From assembly GCF_015169395.1 (NCBI RefSeq), contig NZ_CP063458.1, forward strand, positions 1,240,001-1,304,000: 64,000 nt of DNA, read 5' to 3'. The notes below the pieces were generated by a model. That model saw nothing but the letters and a program-made list of their open reading frames with translations, was not told the origin of the DNA and ran no database searches. This document shows, in pieces, positions 8,635 to 19,200 of the stretch; within the stretch, counting starts at the first letter, position 1; every line of letters begins with the position of its first letter. This DNA is from Humisphaera borealis (lineage in GTDB: Bacteria; Planctomycetota; Phycisphaerae; Tepidisphaerales; Tepidisphaeraceae). The position numbers were made by a program, and so were the translations under genes.

Positions 8635-10149
8635 TGTCGTGCCACCGATGTCCACCGCCTGGACTTCCCAGGACTCACCCGTTGGGGGACTCGGAAGCGC
8701 AAAGATGGAAGTGGAAATAGGGGTGCCCGACAGATTTGCCGTCGGAACGGTGGCGACCGTGAACCACTTGTTCTTGGTGATATCGTCGATGCCAAAGCCA
8801 ATAGTTACGACCTGGATCGTGAACTTATTACCAGCGGTTGCTCCTACATTGAGCCCGCTCATGGAAATCAGATCCCAATTCGTGCCCGGAGTACTTCCGG
8901 TATGGTCGCTGATCTCCCATACATAGCTGCCGCCACCCATCCAAGCCTGTTCGCCGGTGGTCAGGGTGCCAACGGAGTTGTCACCCGGGGCGACGGTCCC
9001 TCCTGAGTTGATCGACACAACGTTACCCGCCGTATTTCCAGTGGAGCCCGAGCCGCCGAGAATCCCACCACTGTTGACGGCAACCGGACCCGTTCCGGTG
9101 GCGCCGGATGCGTTGGCCAGAAGCGTTCCGCCGGAGATGACCGTGCCCCCGGTGTAGGTGCTGGTGCCGGTGAGGATCAGCGTGCCGTTGCCGATCTTCG
9201 TCAGAGCCCCACTGGTCGCGGCACCCGTTGCGCCGGTCAAGGAGAGACTGTTGGTGGTCACATTGATCGTCGCGGTCGTGGCGGCGTTGATCGTAAAGGC
9301 GCGATCCGATGTGGCAGTGGCCCCCGTGTAGCGGAGCGTACCGCCGTTAAAAACGATGTTCGACGCCGCACTGGCTGCCTGACCGAGATTACCGGCAACG
9401 CCGCCGTTGCCGATCGTCGCGACATTGAGAACGCCATCGGTAAGGGTTGTGACACCCGTGTAGGAATTGGCGAACGTGAGATCCAGGGTGCCCGCGCCGT
9501 CCTTCGTGAGGCCGCCGTTCGTGATCAAGGCGGAGACCACCATGTCGGTGGCAGCCGAACCATTGGCGATGGTGAACGTCCGAACGGCGGCATTGAGATT
9601 GATCGTGCCCGGCAGGGGACCGACGGACCCGCTATTAGTGATGTTTCCCGCGCCGTCGTCGATCAAGCGATTGCCGTTGGCGATGGTGGCGGTGCCGGCC
9701 GAACCCGTAAAACTGACGTTGGCGTTCAGGCTCAGCAGGCCGCCGATTCCTGGACTTCCGATGACCGTATCGTCAGAGCTTAACGTCAAAGTGGGGCTTG
9801 TGGTTCCAGAAAACTCGAGGCCGGAAGTGATGGTGAGCGTTCCGCCGTCGGTGTAGCGGGAATCCCCGCCGTGGATCGTGTTCAGGCCACCACTGATGTT
9901 CAACGTGCCAATGGATAAATTGTTGAAAATGTCGGTCGTGCCGCCGCTCCAATCCGAACCGCGCGACGGCGGTGAGCACCACAGGGCAAGGCCCACTGAA
10001 GCCGCCGCGGCTGCCCCGCCGATACGCGCGTAACGCCTGGCCGGAGCCTGCGCAGAGAGCACCCGTGTAAGGGCCGACGGCCGTAGGGTCGCCTTCGGTG
10101 CACCACCGGCTTTACTGGAAGTAGAGCGTTGCGGGATAAACCAATTCAT
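8527..10149 (-). CDS. PEP-CTERM autotransporter-repeat protein, 540 aa
   Basis: The start is placed at the ATG at 10149, preceded by AGAGGG seven bases upstream; an in-frame ATG at 10185 lacks a ribosome site. The N-terminus is basic with a hydrophobic segment ending near a 'CSPPSRG' stretch, read as a signal peptide. The middle holds PATR repeats ('GAGTLDLTFANSYTG', 'GNGTLILTGTSTYTG'). A C-terminal module ('GGSYVWEISDHTG...NWD') is followed by 'TPEPGSLSLAVVGAAGLL' and a short Arg-rich tail: the PEP motif, transmembrane segment and basic anchor of PEP-CTERM proteins, normally processed by an exosortase. It is secreted and probably attached to extracellular matrix (family knowledge). The C-terminal module resembles that of the protein at 46865-49270. 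Confidence 0.88.
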   Translation of the reverse strand: MNWFIPQRSTSSKAGGAPKATLRPSALTRVLSAQAPARRYARIGGAAAAASVGLALWCSPPSRGSDWSGGTTDIFNNLSIGTLNISGGLNTIHGGDSRYTDGGTLTITSGLEFSGTTSPTLTLSSDDTVIGSPGIGGLLSLNANVSFTGSAGTATIANGNRLIDDGAGNITNSGSVGPLPGTINLNAAVRTFTIANGSAATDMVVSALITNGGLTKDGAGTLDLTFANSYTGVTTLTDGVLNVATIGNGGVAGNLGQAASAASNIVFNGGTLRYTGATATSDRAFTINAATTATINVTTNSLSLTGATGAATSGALTKIGNGTLILTGTSTYTGGTVISGGTLLANASGATGTGPVAVNSGGILGGSGSTGNTAGNVVSINSGGTVAPGDNSVGTLTTGEQAWMGGGSYVWEISDHTGSTPGTNWDLISMSGLNVGATAGNKFTIQVVTIGFGIDDITKNKWFTVATVPTANLSGTPISTSIFALPSPPTGESWEVQAVDIGGTTSVQISATPEPGSLSLAVVGAAGLLMRRSRRTPMPK

Positions 10150-10280
10150 GTAGCGACCCTCTCGCGAAAGCAAAACACCGTTCATTCGCCAATCAAACCG
10201 CGGTCTCGTCGTTCAACCCAGTGACCGCTTCTTTGCCCCGGCCCGAAACCAATCCGCTGCACTGAATGCGATACCTCAAA

Positions 10281-13200
10281 TCAGCGTCGTCGACGCCGGC
10301 TCAGGAGGCCCAGGCCCCCCATCGCGGCCAGCGCCAGACTTCCCGGCTCGGGAACCACGCTCAGCACGACATCGTTGCCGCTACCGGGTGTGAAGTTGTT
10401 CGTCGTCGAATCCACGTTGTAAACCAGCGTGTAAACGAAGCCGCTCGTCAGGTCGGTGAAATCAAACCCGCCGGGCATCGAAGTGCTGGGTGTGGCGCTG
10501 GAAAGAGTTGTGCCGGTCGGTACGCCATACGCTGGGCTGGCCTCGACGATCAGGTTCGCGAACTGACCGCTCACCGTGCCGGCGGTCAAGGCGGCGTTGT
10601 CAATGATGTAGAACTTCTCGCTACCGTCACCAGACAGCAGCGTGCCGAGCTTGACCGACAGGCTTGCCCCGGCGATCGACACGGTTGACGTGCCGGCATT
10701 CGGCAGAGCGACTTGGTCGTAGCCGCTGCCGGCCGTAATGCCGACGATGTCGACGCCCATAACCGCTGTCGCGTCGTTGGCCATCGACAAGCTCTTGACG
10801 GTGATCGTGCCGGTGGTTGAGCCGCCGGGCGTGCCCGGGCGGATCGAACCGCCGGCGCTAATTGTCACCACCTCGCTAATCGTGCCGTTGCCGGCGAGAG
10901 TGCCGTTGGTGATCGCGTGGGTTGCGCTGGAGATCAGTCCGGTGATCGCCAGAGTGCCGGCGCTGATGGTGGTCGGGCCGCTGTAGGTGTTGGTTGCCGA
11001 CAGCGTCATCACGCCATCGCCGGCCTTCGTCAAGCCGCCGGAGCCCTGCACGACCGCCGAAACCGCAAGTGACGCGCCCGTACCAAGCGTGAAAGTGCGG
11101 GCGGCCGAGCCCAGTTCGACCTTGCCGGGGATGACGCCAGTCTGATCGGGGTCGGGCGTGATGTCGATCGTAGTAAGGTCTGCGTCTGGAAGTAGAGCAA
11201 CCCCGGTGGTGATGCTCGCCTGAGTGCCCGCGATGACGTTCACATTGCCCGTCAGCGACAGCAGCCCCGGAATCGTCTTGTCGCCGTTGAGGGTCAGGTT
11301 AGGCGTTGTGCCGGAGAACTGAAGGATAGCAAAGTTCGACCCGACATTGATGGAACCCGCCGAAGCGAATCCTTCGGCCCCATGCACCATGTTAAGTCCG
11401 CCACTGATGTCGTGGGCCACTTCGACGGTCGGGCCTGCGACAGTTAGGCCATAGTTTTGGGTGTTAAAGACGTGATTGGCACCCCCTGCCCAGACCGGGT
11501 CGGACACCGTCAATCCACCGCCCCGGCCAGAGTTAAACGTCCCGCCGGAATTGCTGAAATGGAAGATCGTTTCGTTCTTGCCGTTGAGGCTGAACGTGCC
11601 GGCGGTCATGGTGATGAAAACGTTGTTGCCGAGCTGGTTGTCGGCCATGAGCCGGAGCGTGCCACCGTTGATCGCTACGTCGGGAACGTTCTTGTCGTTG
11701 GCACCGTCACCGGCGATCGCGTCGACCCCGGCGGTCTTGTTGAGTTCCAGCGTGCCGAGGGCGACAGTGGTTACCCCGGTGTACGTGTTGGCCGTGGTGC
11801 CCGAAAGGGTCAGGATGCCCACCCCGGTTTTGGTCAGGGTGTTGGTTCCGCCGTTGTTGGCGATGATGCCGCCGTAGCCCAGCGTGCCGGCGGCCACGTC
11901 AATCGTGCCTCCGGTGCTTCCGGTGGTGCCCAAGGCGATTCCACGGTTGGAATCCAGGGTAAACCCGGCGCTGGCGGAGAGGGTGCCGCCATTGATCACC
12001 AGGCTGGCCGGGGTCGCTGATCCGGGCGCGGTGCCAAGGTTGGTATCTGCCGATACGCTGAGGGTGCCGCCCGTGATGGTGGTTGCTCCAGAGTAGTTGT
12101 TGGTGATGGACGACAGGGTGAGGGAGCCTAAGCCCTGCTTGGTGAGGCCAATACCGGTACCGGTGATGGTGCCTTGGATCTCGCCACTGACGCCGGTGCC
12201 TTGGTCGAAGACGCGGGAACCCGTGCCAGCCAGGGTCATGCCGGTGTTGACGGTACCGAGGTTTTTGATCGTGCCGTCGGTGTAGGTGATGCCGGTCAAG
12301 CTGGTGATGTTTTTTCCTGACATGTCGAGGACTGCATTGGCTCCGCTGACCGAGAGGGTGGCGGTTTCCGTCCCGGCACCAACAGTGCGAATGATGTTAC
12401 CTGTCACGGTGACCGTTCCGCCGGTGATACTGAGGGCGGAGGTCGATGCAGCACCGGTTCCCGCGTTGGCCATGTTGATGGCGGTGCCGGAACCGGTTCC
12501 GATGCCGACGTTGCCGCCGGTGATGCTGAGGTTCGCCGTGGCGGTGCCAGCGCTGGCGCTCACGCCCATGGTGATGCCTCCAATCGTCACGGTCGGCACG
12601 CCGACGGCCACGCTGTCACCCAAGTTTACGGTGGCTGTGACGCCGCCTGCGGTGCCGCTTCGATTGGCCATGTTCAGGGTGGTGACATCCAGCACACCCT
12701 GATCAAAGGTCAGCGTCGAAGTGGCTCCCCCGCCGACGGTACGTGTTGCCATGACCAGCGTGCTGACGTTGAGGTTGGCCGTGTGGCCAGCCAAGTTCAC
12801 GATCGAAGTTGGACTGGCCGCGGTATTACCGGTGGTGTTGACCATGTTTAGGATGGTGCGTGTGCCGGTACCACCGAAGCCGTTAAGGGTGAGCGTGCCC
12901 GTGGCATCCGCCGGGTCGAAGATCATCGAGCCACCTGAACGGATGCCACTTCCGGCCGAACCGATGTTGACGGAGGTGGCGTTGATGGTGTTTACCCCAT
13001 TGCCCAAGGTCAGAACGTGAGTGGACTGTCCCCCGCTGCTGTCGCCGATCCGGAAGTTTCCGACGGTGATGGTGTTGTCTGTGGCGAGCTTCAAAGTCGA
13101 AGGCGCAGGATTATTGGAACCCGTATTATTGTCACCGAGGCGGAAGGTGCCCCCCGACCCATAGTTAACCGTGAGGGAGGCGAGTCCGGAGAGGTCAACC

Positions 13201-16200
13201 GCGGTGCTGCCCGCAAGCGTCCCACCGCTGGCACCACCGACGATAAAGGTGTTGGTGCCGCCAGTGCCCACCACCAAATTACCGCCGCCTGAAGTCACGA
13301 GCGAGGCGACCGCATTAGCGGCATTGACTCCGACGGTCACATTGCCGCTGATAGTTAGCGTTTTACCCGAGCCGATGGTGATGGTGTTGTTGTTTGCCGA
13401 GTTGGTCAGGACGTTGAGGCTTCCGAAGCTGGCGTTGGCAGCGGACAGATCCAAGGTGCCGGTGTTGGTGTTTGTTCCACCGAATCCGAAGTTGAGAGCA
13501 CCCGCGAGCGTGTGGTCAACGGAGAGCGCCAGCGTGCCTTGGTCGATGGTGGTGGTACCGGCGTAGTTGTTGCCGGCCGAATTGAGGGTCAAAGTGTTGG
13601 TGCCGAGTTTGGTGAGCCCGAGTGTTGCGCCGAGGCTGTCGACGCCAGTCGTGAAGCCGGTCCACTGGGTGAGGCTGGCAGTGGTGGTGTCGATGCCGAG
13701 GGCACCGGAGGTCTTGACGGCATTGGTCGAGAGCAGGAGGGTATCCACTTCTCCGGTGGTCCAGCCGCCGGCACCGATCCGCGCGCCGAGCGTGCCGCCG
13801 TTGAACGTCACGAGGTTGTTCAATCCTGGCAGTGCCGCCGCCTTGGTGGTGATCAGCGCGCCGGCGTCGACCCTGGTGGTGCCGGTGTAGGTGTTCGTGC
13901 CGGACAAGGTCCAGATGCTGTTGCCCTGCTTGAAGAGGTTCTGAGTGGTTCGCGTGCCATTTTTGATGTCTCCGGCGACGGAGTTTCCTGAACTGCTTCC
14001 ACTCAAGATCAAACCGTTCGTGCCGGTGTTGGTTACACCTTCGTAACCTCCCGTGATGATGAGATTGGCCGTGGTGGGGTTCAGCGTCGCGTTGCCGCCG
14101 GAGCCTGATGCATTGGTGATGTTGCCAAGCTGGATGGCGGCGGTTCCGCTCGTCACATTCGTCCCCGCCGTGAAGTTGTGGGTTGCGTTTGAGACCGCCG
14201 CATTGCCAAGGACATGGGTGAGGCCTGCGCCTGCGGTGGCCCGATCCGAAACGATGGTTCCGCCAGCGATGCTGATCGCCGGGCCGGAGAACGCGGTATC
14301 GGTCCCGAGTTGCAGGGTGTTCGCGCCGATTGACACCAGGGCGGAGGTTCCCAGTGCGCCGGTATTGGCGAGGCGAAGCGTGCCTGCGCTGATGGTGGTG
14401 GTGCCGCTATAGGTGTTGGCACCGGAAAGGGTCAGGATGCCGGTTCCGGCCTTGGTCAGCGCACCCGTGCTCGAACTGCCGAAGCCTGTGGCTAGGGTGA
14501 CGTTGTTGGCGACGGTGTCAAAGGTCGACGTCACGCCGTTGGTCATCACCAAGCGGCCGGAGATGTCCTCAGTGTTCGTGCCGTTCCATTGCAGGGTGCT
14601 GCTGCCGGTGAAGGTGATGTTGCCGGTCGTGCCAAGCGCTCCATTGGCAAAGGACAGCGTGCCCGCGTTGATGTTCGTGCCACCGGTGTGGGTGTTCGTG
14701 CCGGTGAGGTTGAGGGTGTTGGCTCCCAATTTGACCAGTGCTCGGGTGGGGCTGCCGGCCACGGAGGTGGCGTAGGTGAAAGTCGCTGACGTGGTGTCGA
14801 TACCCACGTTGGTGGTGGCATCGACGGTGACATTGCTGAGATTCCCCACCATGTTGCCGGCGAAGGCGTTGTCAACGTCGGTGGAAGTGAAGAACGCACC
14901 CGAGGCGGCGACTCCGAGACCGAGGGTAGTGTTTGCAGAAAAGGCGTGAGTTCCCGAAACCGCCTTGGCGTTGGTATTGAGGAAAGTCAGCACTCCTCCG
15001 GTGACTGAAGATCCGCCGGTGTAGCCGTTGGTGCCGGAAAGGGCCAGTATGCCGGTTCCGTCCTTCGCGAGACTGTTAGCGGTGGTGCCGTTGGAGATGA
15101 CGCCTCCGAGAGTCAGAGTGGCTCCACCATTGACCGTCACCGTGCGCGATGTGCCGGCGGTCGTGCCAAGGCTCACCGTTCCTAAGCCGAGATCCAGGTT
15201 ATTCAAGTTGGTGCTGGAAGCCGTGCCGAAGGCGAAGTCGCCGTTGATCGTGGTGTTCGGAGAGCCGGCGGTGAGGCCGCTGTTTGCAGCCAGAGCGAGG
15301 GCCGCACCGCTGGTGTTGTTGAGCGTGCCGCCGTTGATGGTGAAGGTCGGCGCGCCTGCGGTGCCGCTGACGTTTCTATTGGCGAGCGATGTGGTCGTGG
15401 TGAGGTTGAGCGTGCCGCTATTGAGCGTGTAGGAGACGGAGCCGCCAGCGCGAGAATTGGTTGCCGTCGTTGTTCCCAAGGTGGCGACGGTTCCGCTGCC
15501 ACTGACCGTCAGGCTGTTGGCGCCGTTGGAATTGAGTTCAAAAGTGCCCAGCGTGATCGCATTTCCGCCTTGAAGCGTCAGGGCATTGCCGAAACCTCCG
15601 CCTGCAAATTTGACGATCGTGACAGGAGCGGTCGTGGCATTGACCGTGAACGGAGTCAAAGCGACCCCGCTACCAGCCGTCAGCGTGCCAAGCGCCAAGG
15701 TGTAACCATTTCCACCCGTGACGTTGATCTGGTTCGTGGTGGAGGTGGCAAAGGTGATATTGCCCAGCGTCAGGGTTCTCCCCGTGCCCGCGCCGGTCGC
15801 CTGGTTCACCTCAAAATTGTAGGTGACTCCGGCCGCAGGCGTGGCAATCGGCGCTGTGAAGGTCGTGTTGACGTCATTCCTGAGCTGGAGGGTCGCACCG
15901 CTGGCCAGGGTCGTGGTGGAGGTGCCCATCGAGGTGGCGTTGCCCAGTTGCAGCGTGCCTGTGCCAGCAACGCTGGTGGCTCCGCTGATCGTGTTCGCGT
16001 TGGACAGGATCAGCGTGCCGTCGTTCACGGCGGTCGCCCCGGTGTAGGTATTTGTGCCGGAGAGGGTGACCGCGCCTGCGCCGGTTTTCGTGAAGCCCGC
16101 CCCGCCGTTGACCAGCAGGTTGGCGGAAATGATCGCATTGCCCGTGGTGTTGCTCGCGGCATAGGAGGTGCCGGTGAGGCTGCCGTTGAGGATGGTGTCG

Positions 16201-19200
16201 CCGCTGACCGCCGGGGCGGTGACGGAAACCGCGCCGACCGTGCGGCTGAGGGTGCCCAAGTCCAGCTTGCCGCCGCCCAGCGTCAGAGCCGAACCGGTGC
16301 CCAGCGTGCCGCTGCCGCTCAGCGTGATCGTGCCGGCATTGATGGTCGTGGCACCGGTGTAGGTGTTGACGGTGCTGATGGTCACATTGCCGGTGCCGTT
16401 CTTAGTCAGGGTGCCAGTGGCAATGCCGAAGCCGCCGTTGAGGGTATAATTGATCGCTGAATTGTTAAACGTCGTCCCGGTCGGGCTGACATTGGCGGCC
16501 GAAATGTTTACCACGTTCTGTGTCACCGCCACCGGGCCTCCACCGATGTTGTAGGTGTCGTTGAACTCCACATTGTCGGCGGCCCAGAAGTCCGTGGCGG
16601 TAAGCCCGGTCTGCAGCGCCCAGTTCGGCGTGCCGCTGGTGGGGCTGTTGGTGACGTCCGTGATCCAATTTGCGCCGTTGACCCCGGTCCAGACCGGTTT
16701 GTCGTCCGCACCGATGGCCAGGGTGATGGCGGTGCCCGAATTGCCGAAGGTCTTGGTCTGGCGGGGCGAGACACCGGTTACGGTACCAAGGACGAACTGG
16801 CCAAAGCCGCCCATGCCAGTGATGCTTCCGCCACTGTAGCTGATGAGGTCATAGGTGCCTGCGGCCCAACCTGCGGCGCTGGGATTAATTGTAACTTGGC
16901 CGGCCGTGCCATTGCCCACCAGGCTGGTAGTGACGATCGGGGCGGAGGTAGAGTTGCTGAAGGTATTGACCGTGGCCACGCCGTCGAAAGTCAGGGTGCC
17001 GATGGTGAGTGCCGCGCCGGCCACGCCATTGTTGTTGGAAATGATCCCGCCGGTGCCCGCTCCGACGTTGACGGTATTGACCGTGCCGCTGCCGGTGAGC
17101 GTGCCCTGGGTGAGGGTCACGACGGGCGAGACCGCCACGCTGCTGGTTTGCAGGAGCTTGGCCCCGCTTCCGTTGACGGTGATGCCGCTGCTGGAGTTGA
17201 TATCACCGGTGCCGGAAAGCGTCAGGGTGCCAGCGGAGACGAGGGTCGCACCGGTGTAGCTGTTGTCGCCGGAAAGGGTGAAGCTATCCGCGCCGGTTTT
17301 GGTCAGGGCGAGATTTCCTTTCAGGATGCCGGCGAAGGTGGATGGGGAGGCAGCCGCCGTGTTGACGTTGAGGGTGGAGAGGGTGACGGACGAGTTGTTC
17401 ACCGAGTTGTTGGCGGGGGTCGCGCCGGCATTGATGAAGAGGCCGGCAATCTCCTGGTTCCTGCCGTTGAGATCGAATTCGCTAAGTGTAGTAGTATTCC
17501 CCAAGCTCATTTTGGTCGCCGTCGGCAGGCGATCGTTTCCTCCATCCAGTTGCAGTTTGCCGATCAAAACATTGGTGTTGCCCAGATAGGTGTTGGCGCC
17601 GGAGAGGACAACAATACCGGTGAGATCATCGGTGCGAATGTCAAGACCCGTATTGACGACACCGCTATCGATGACGCCGCTCACCTTGAGGGTGGCACCG
17701 GCAGTAGCACCAAGCCGGGTTAATGCCGATCCAATGGTCACATTGCCGGCCCACTCGTTGACGCCACTGAAGCTGGTCAACGCTCCCGTAAAGTTGCCAA
17801 GACCATTGATGGTCAGCGCTTCGCCGGTGACCGTAATGCCGCCGGAGAGTTCGAGCCGCGCGCTGGATGTGTTATTGACCAGGGTCCCGCCCGCCGTGGT
17901 TCCCAAGGCACCGCTATTGCTGATCCTCAAGGCTGCGGCATTGACGGTGGTGAGCCCGCCGTAGGTGTTGTTACCACTCAGGATCATGGTGCCCGCACCG
18001 GACTTGGTGAGACTGCCGACGGTTTCGTTACCGGCCCTGGTGACCTGACCCAATACGGCGGATGCAGTGAGCGTGCCGCTGGTGACATCGAAGATGGTGG
18101 CGGGACTGCTTAGGCCACTGGTGGCGTTGAGGGTGATAGGGATGCCGGCACCGGCGGTCGAGGAAATGAGCGAAGTGCCGGTGGATGTGACCGTGCCGTT
18201 GAGGTTCCATGAACCGAAGCCTTGTCCGCTGGTGGTGCCAGCCGGGCTACCTGTGGTGGCGGTCAAAGTGCCACCCGTCAAAGTGATGTTGCCCAGTGCA
18301 CTGTTGGTGGCGGCTCCGCCGTTGGTCATGGTGCCACCGGCGATAGCCAAGGCAGGCAGGCTGGTGGCGGCGGCGGCAAAACTCGTGCTGAAGATGTTAC
18401 CGACATCGGCCCGCAAAGTGCCGCCAGTGTTAACTGTGATGGTCCTGGTGTTACTGACACTGCCCAAGGCCGAGTTGGTACCGTTACCAGCGATGCCCGC
18501 CACGAGGGTGCCGCCGGTGTTGATGTTGAGGGCACCGGAGAAGGTGTTGAGACCGGTAAGGGTGAGCGTGTTGGTGCTGAGGCTTCCGAGGGTGAAGGCG
18601 CCTGCTCCAGCGATGACCCCCTCATAGGTGCCTGCGGCGGTCTGATTGACGGTGAAATTCCGGCTGGTCTGGGTGTTGATCGTAGCCGTGTTGGTGCCGC
18701 TGAGGGGTGTGGAGATCGTGCCGCTCAGTGTGCCAACCGTAAGACTGACGCCGGTAGGGAGGTTAAGGACGGCGGCTGTGCCGGCGGCCGTCGTGTTGTT
18801 GTTGTTGACGGTGAGCGTGCCGGTGCTTGCGCCGAGCGTGCCACTAGTGGTGGTGCCATCGTTGGTGACCGTAAGCGTTCCTTGGTTCAGGATCGTTCCG
18901 CCGGTGTAGGTGTTGCTGGTGAACGCGGTAACACCAGAAAGGGTGAAAGTGCCGGTGCCGTCCTTGACAAGCTTGATGTTAGTTCCACCAGTGCCGATTA
19001 ATCCTGTGTAGGTCGAAGCAGAACTGCCGTTGATCGTGAGAGTGGACAGGGTGCCGCTGCCGTTGAGGACCCTGTTGGTCCGCGAAACGCCGCCCGGGGT
19101 TCCGGTCGAGGTGCCGATCAGACCGGCAAGGGTCTGATCTTTGCCGTTCATGTTCAGCGTGATGGTCCGACCAGTTCCGCTGCCGGCACCGCCGTCCATT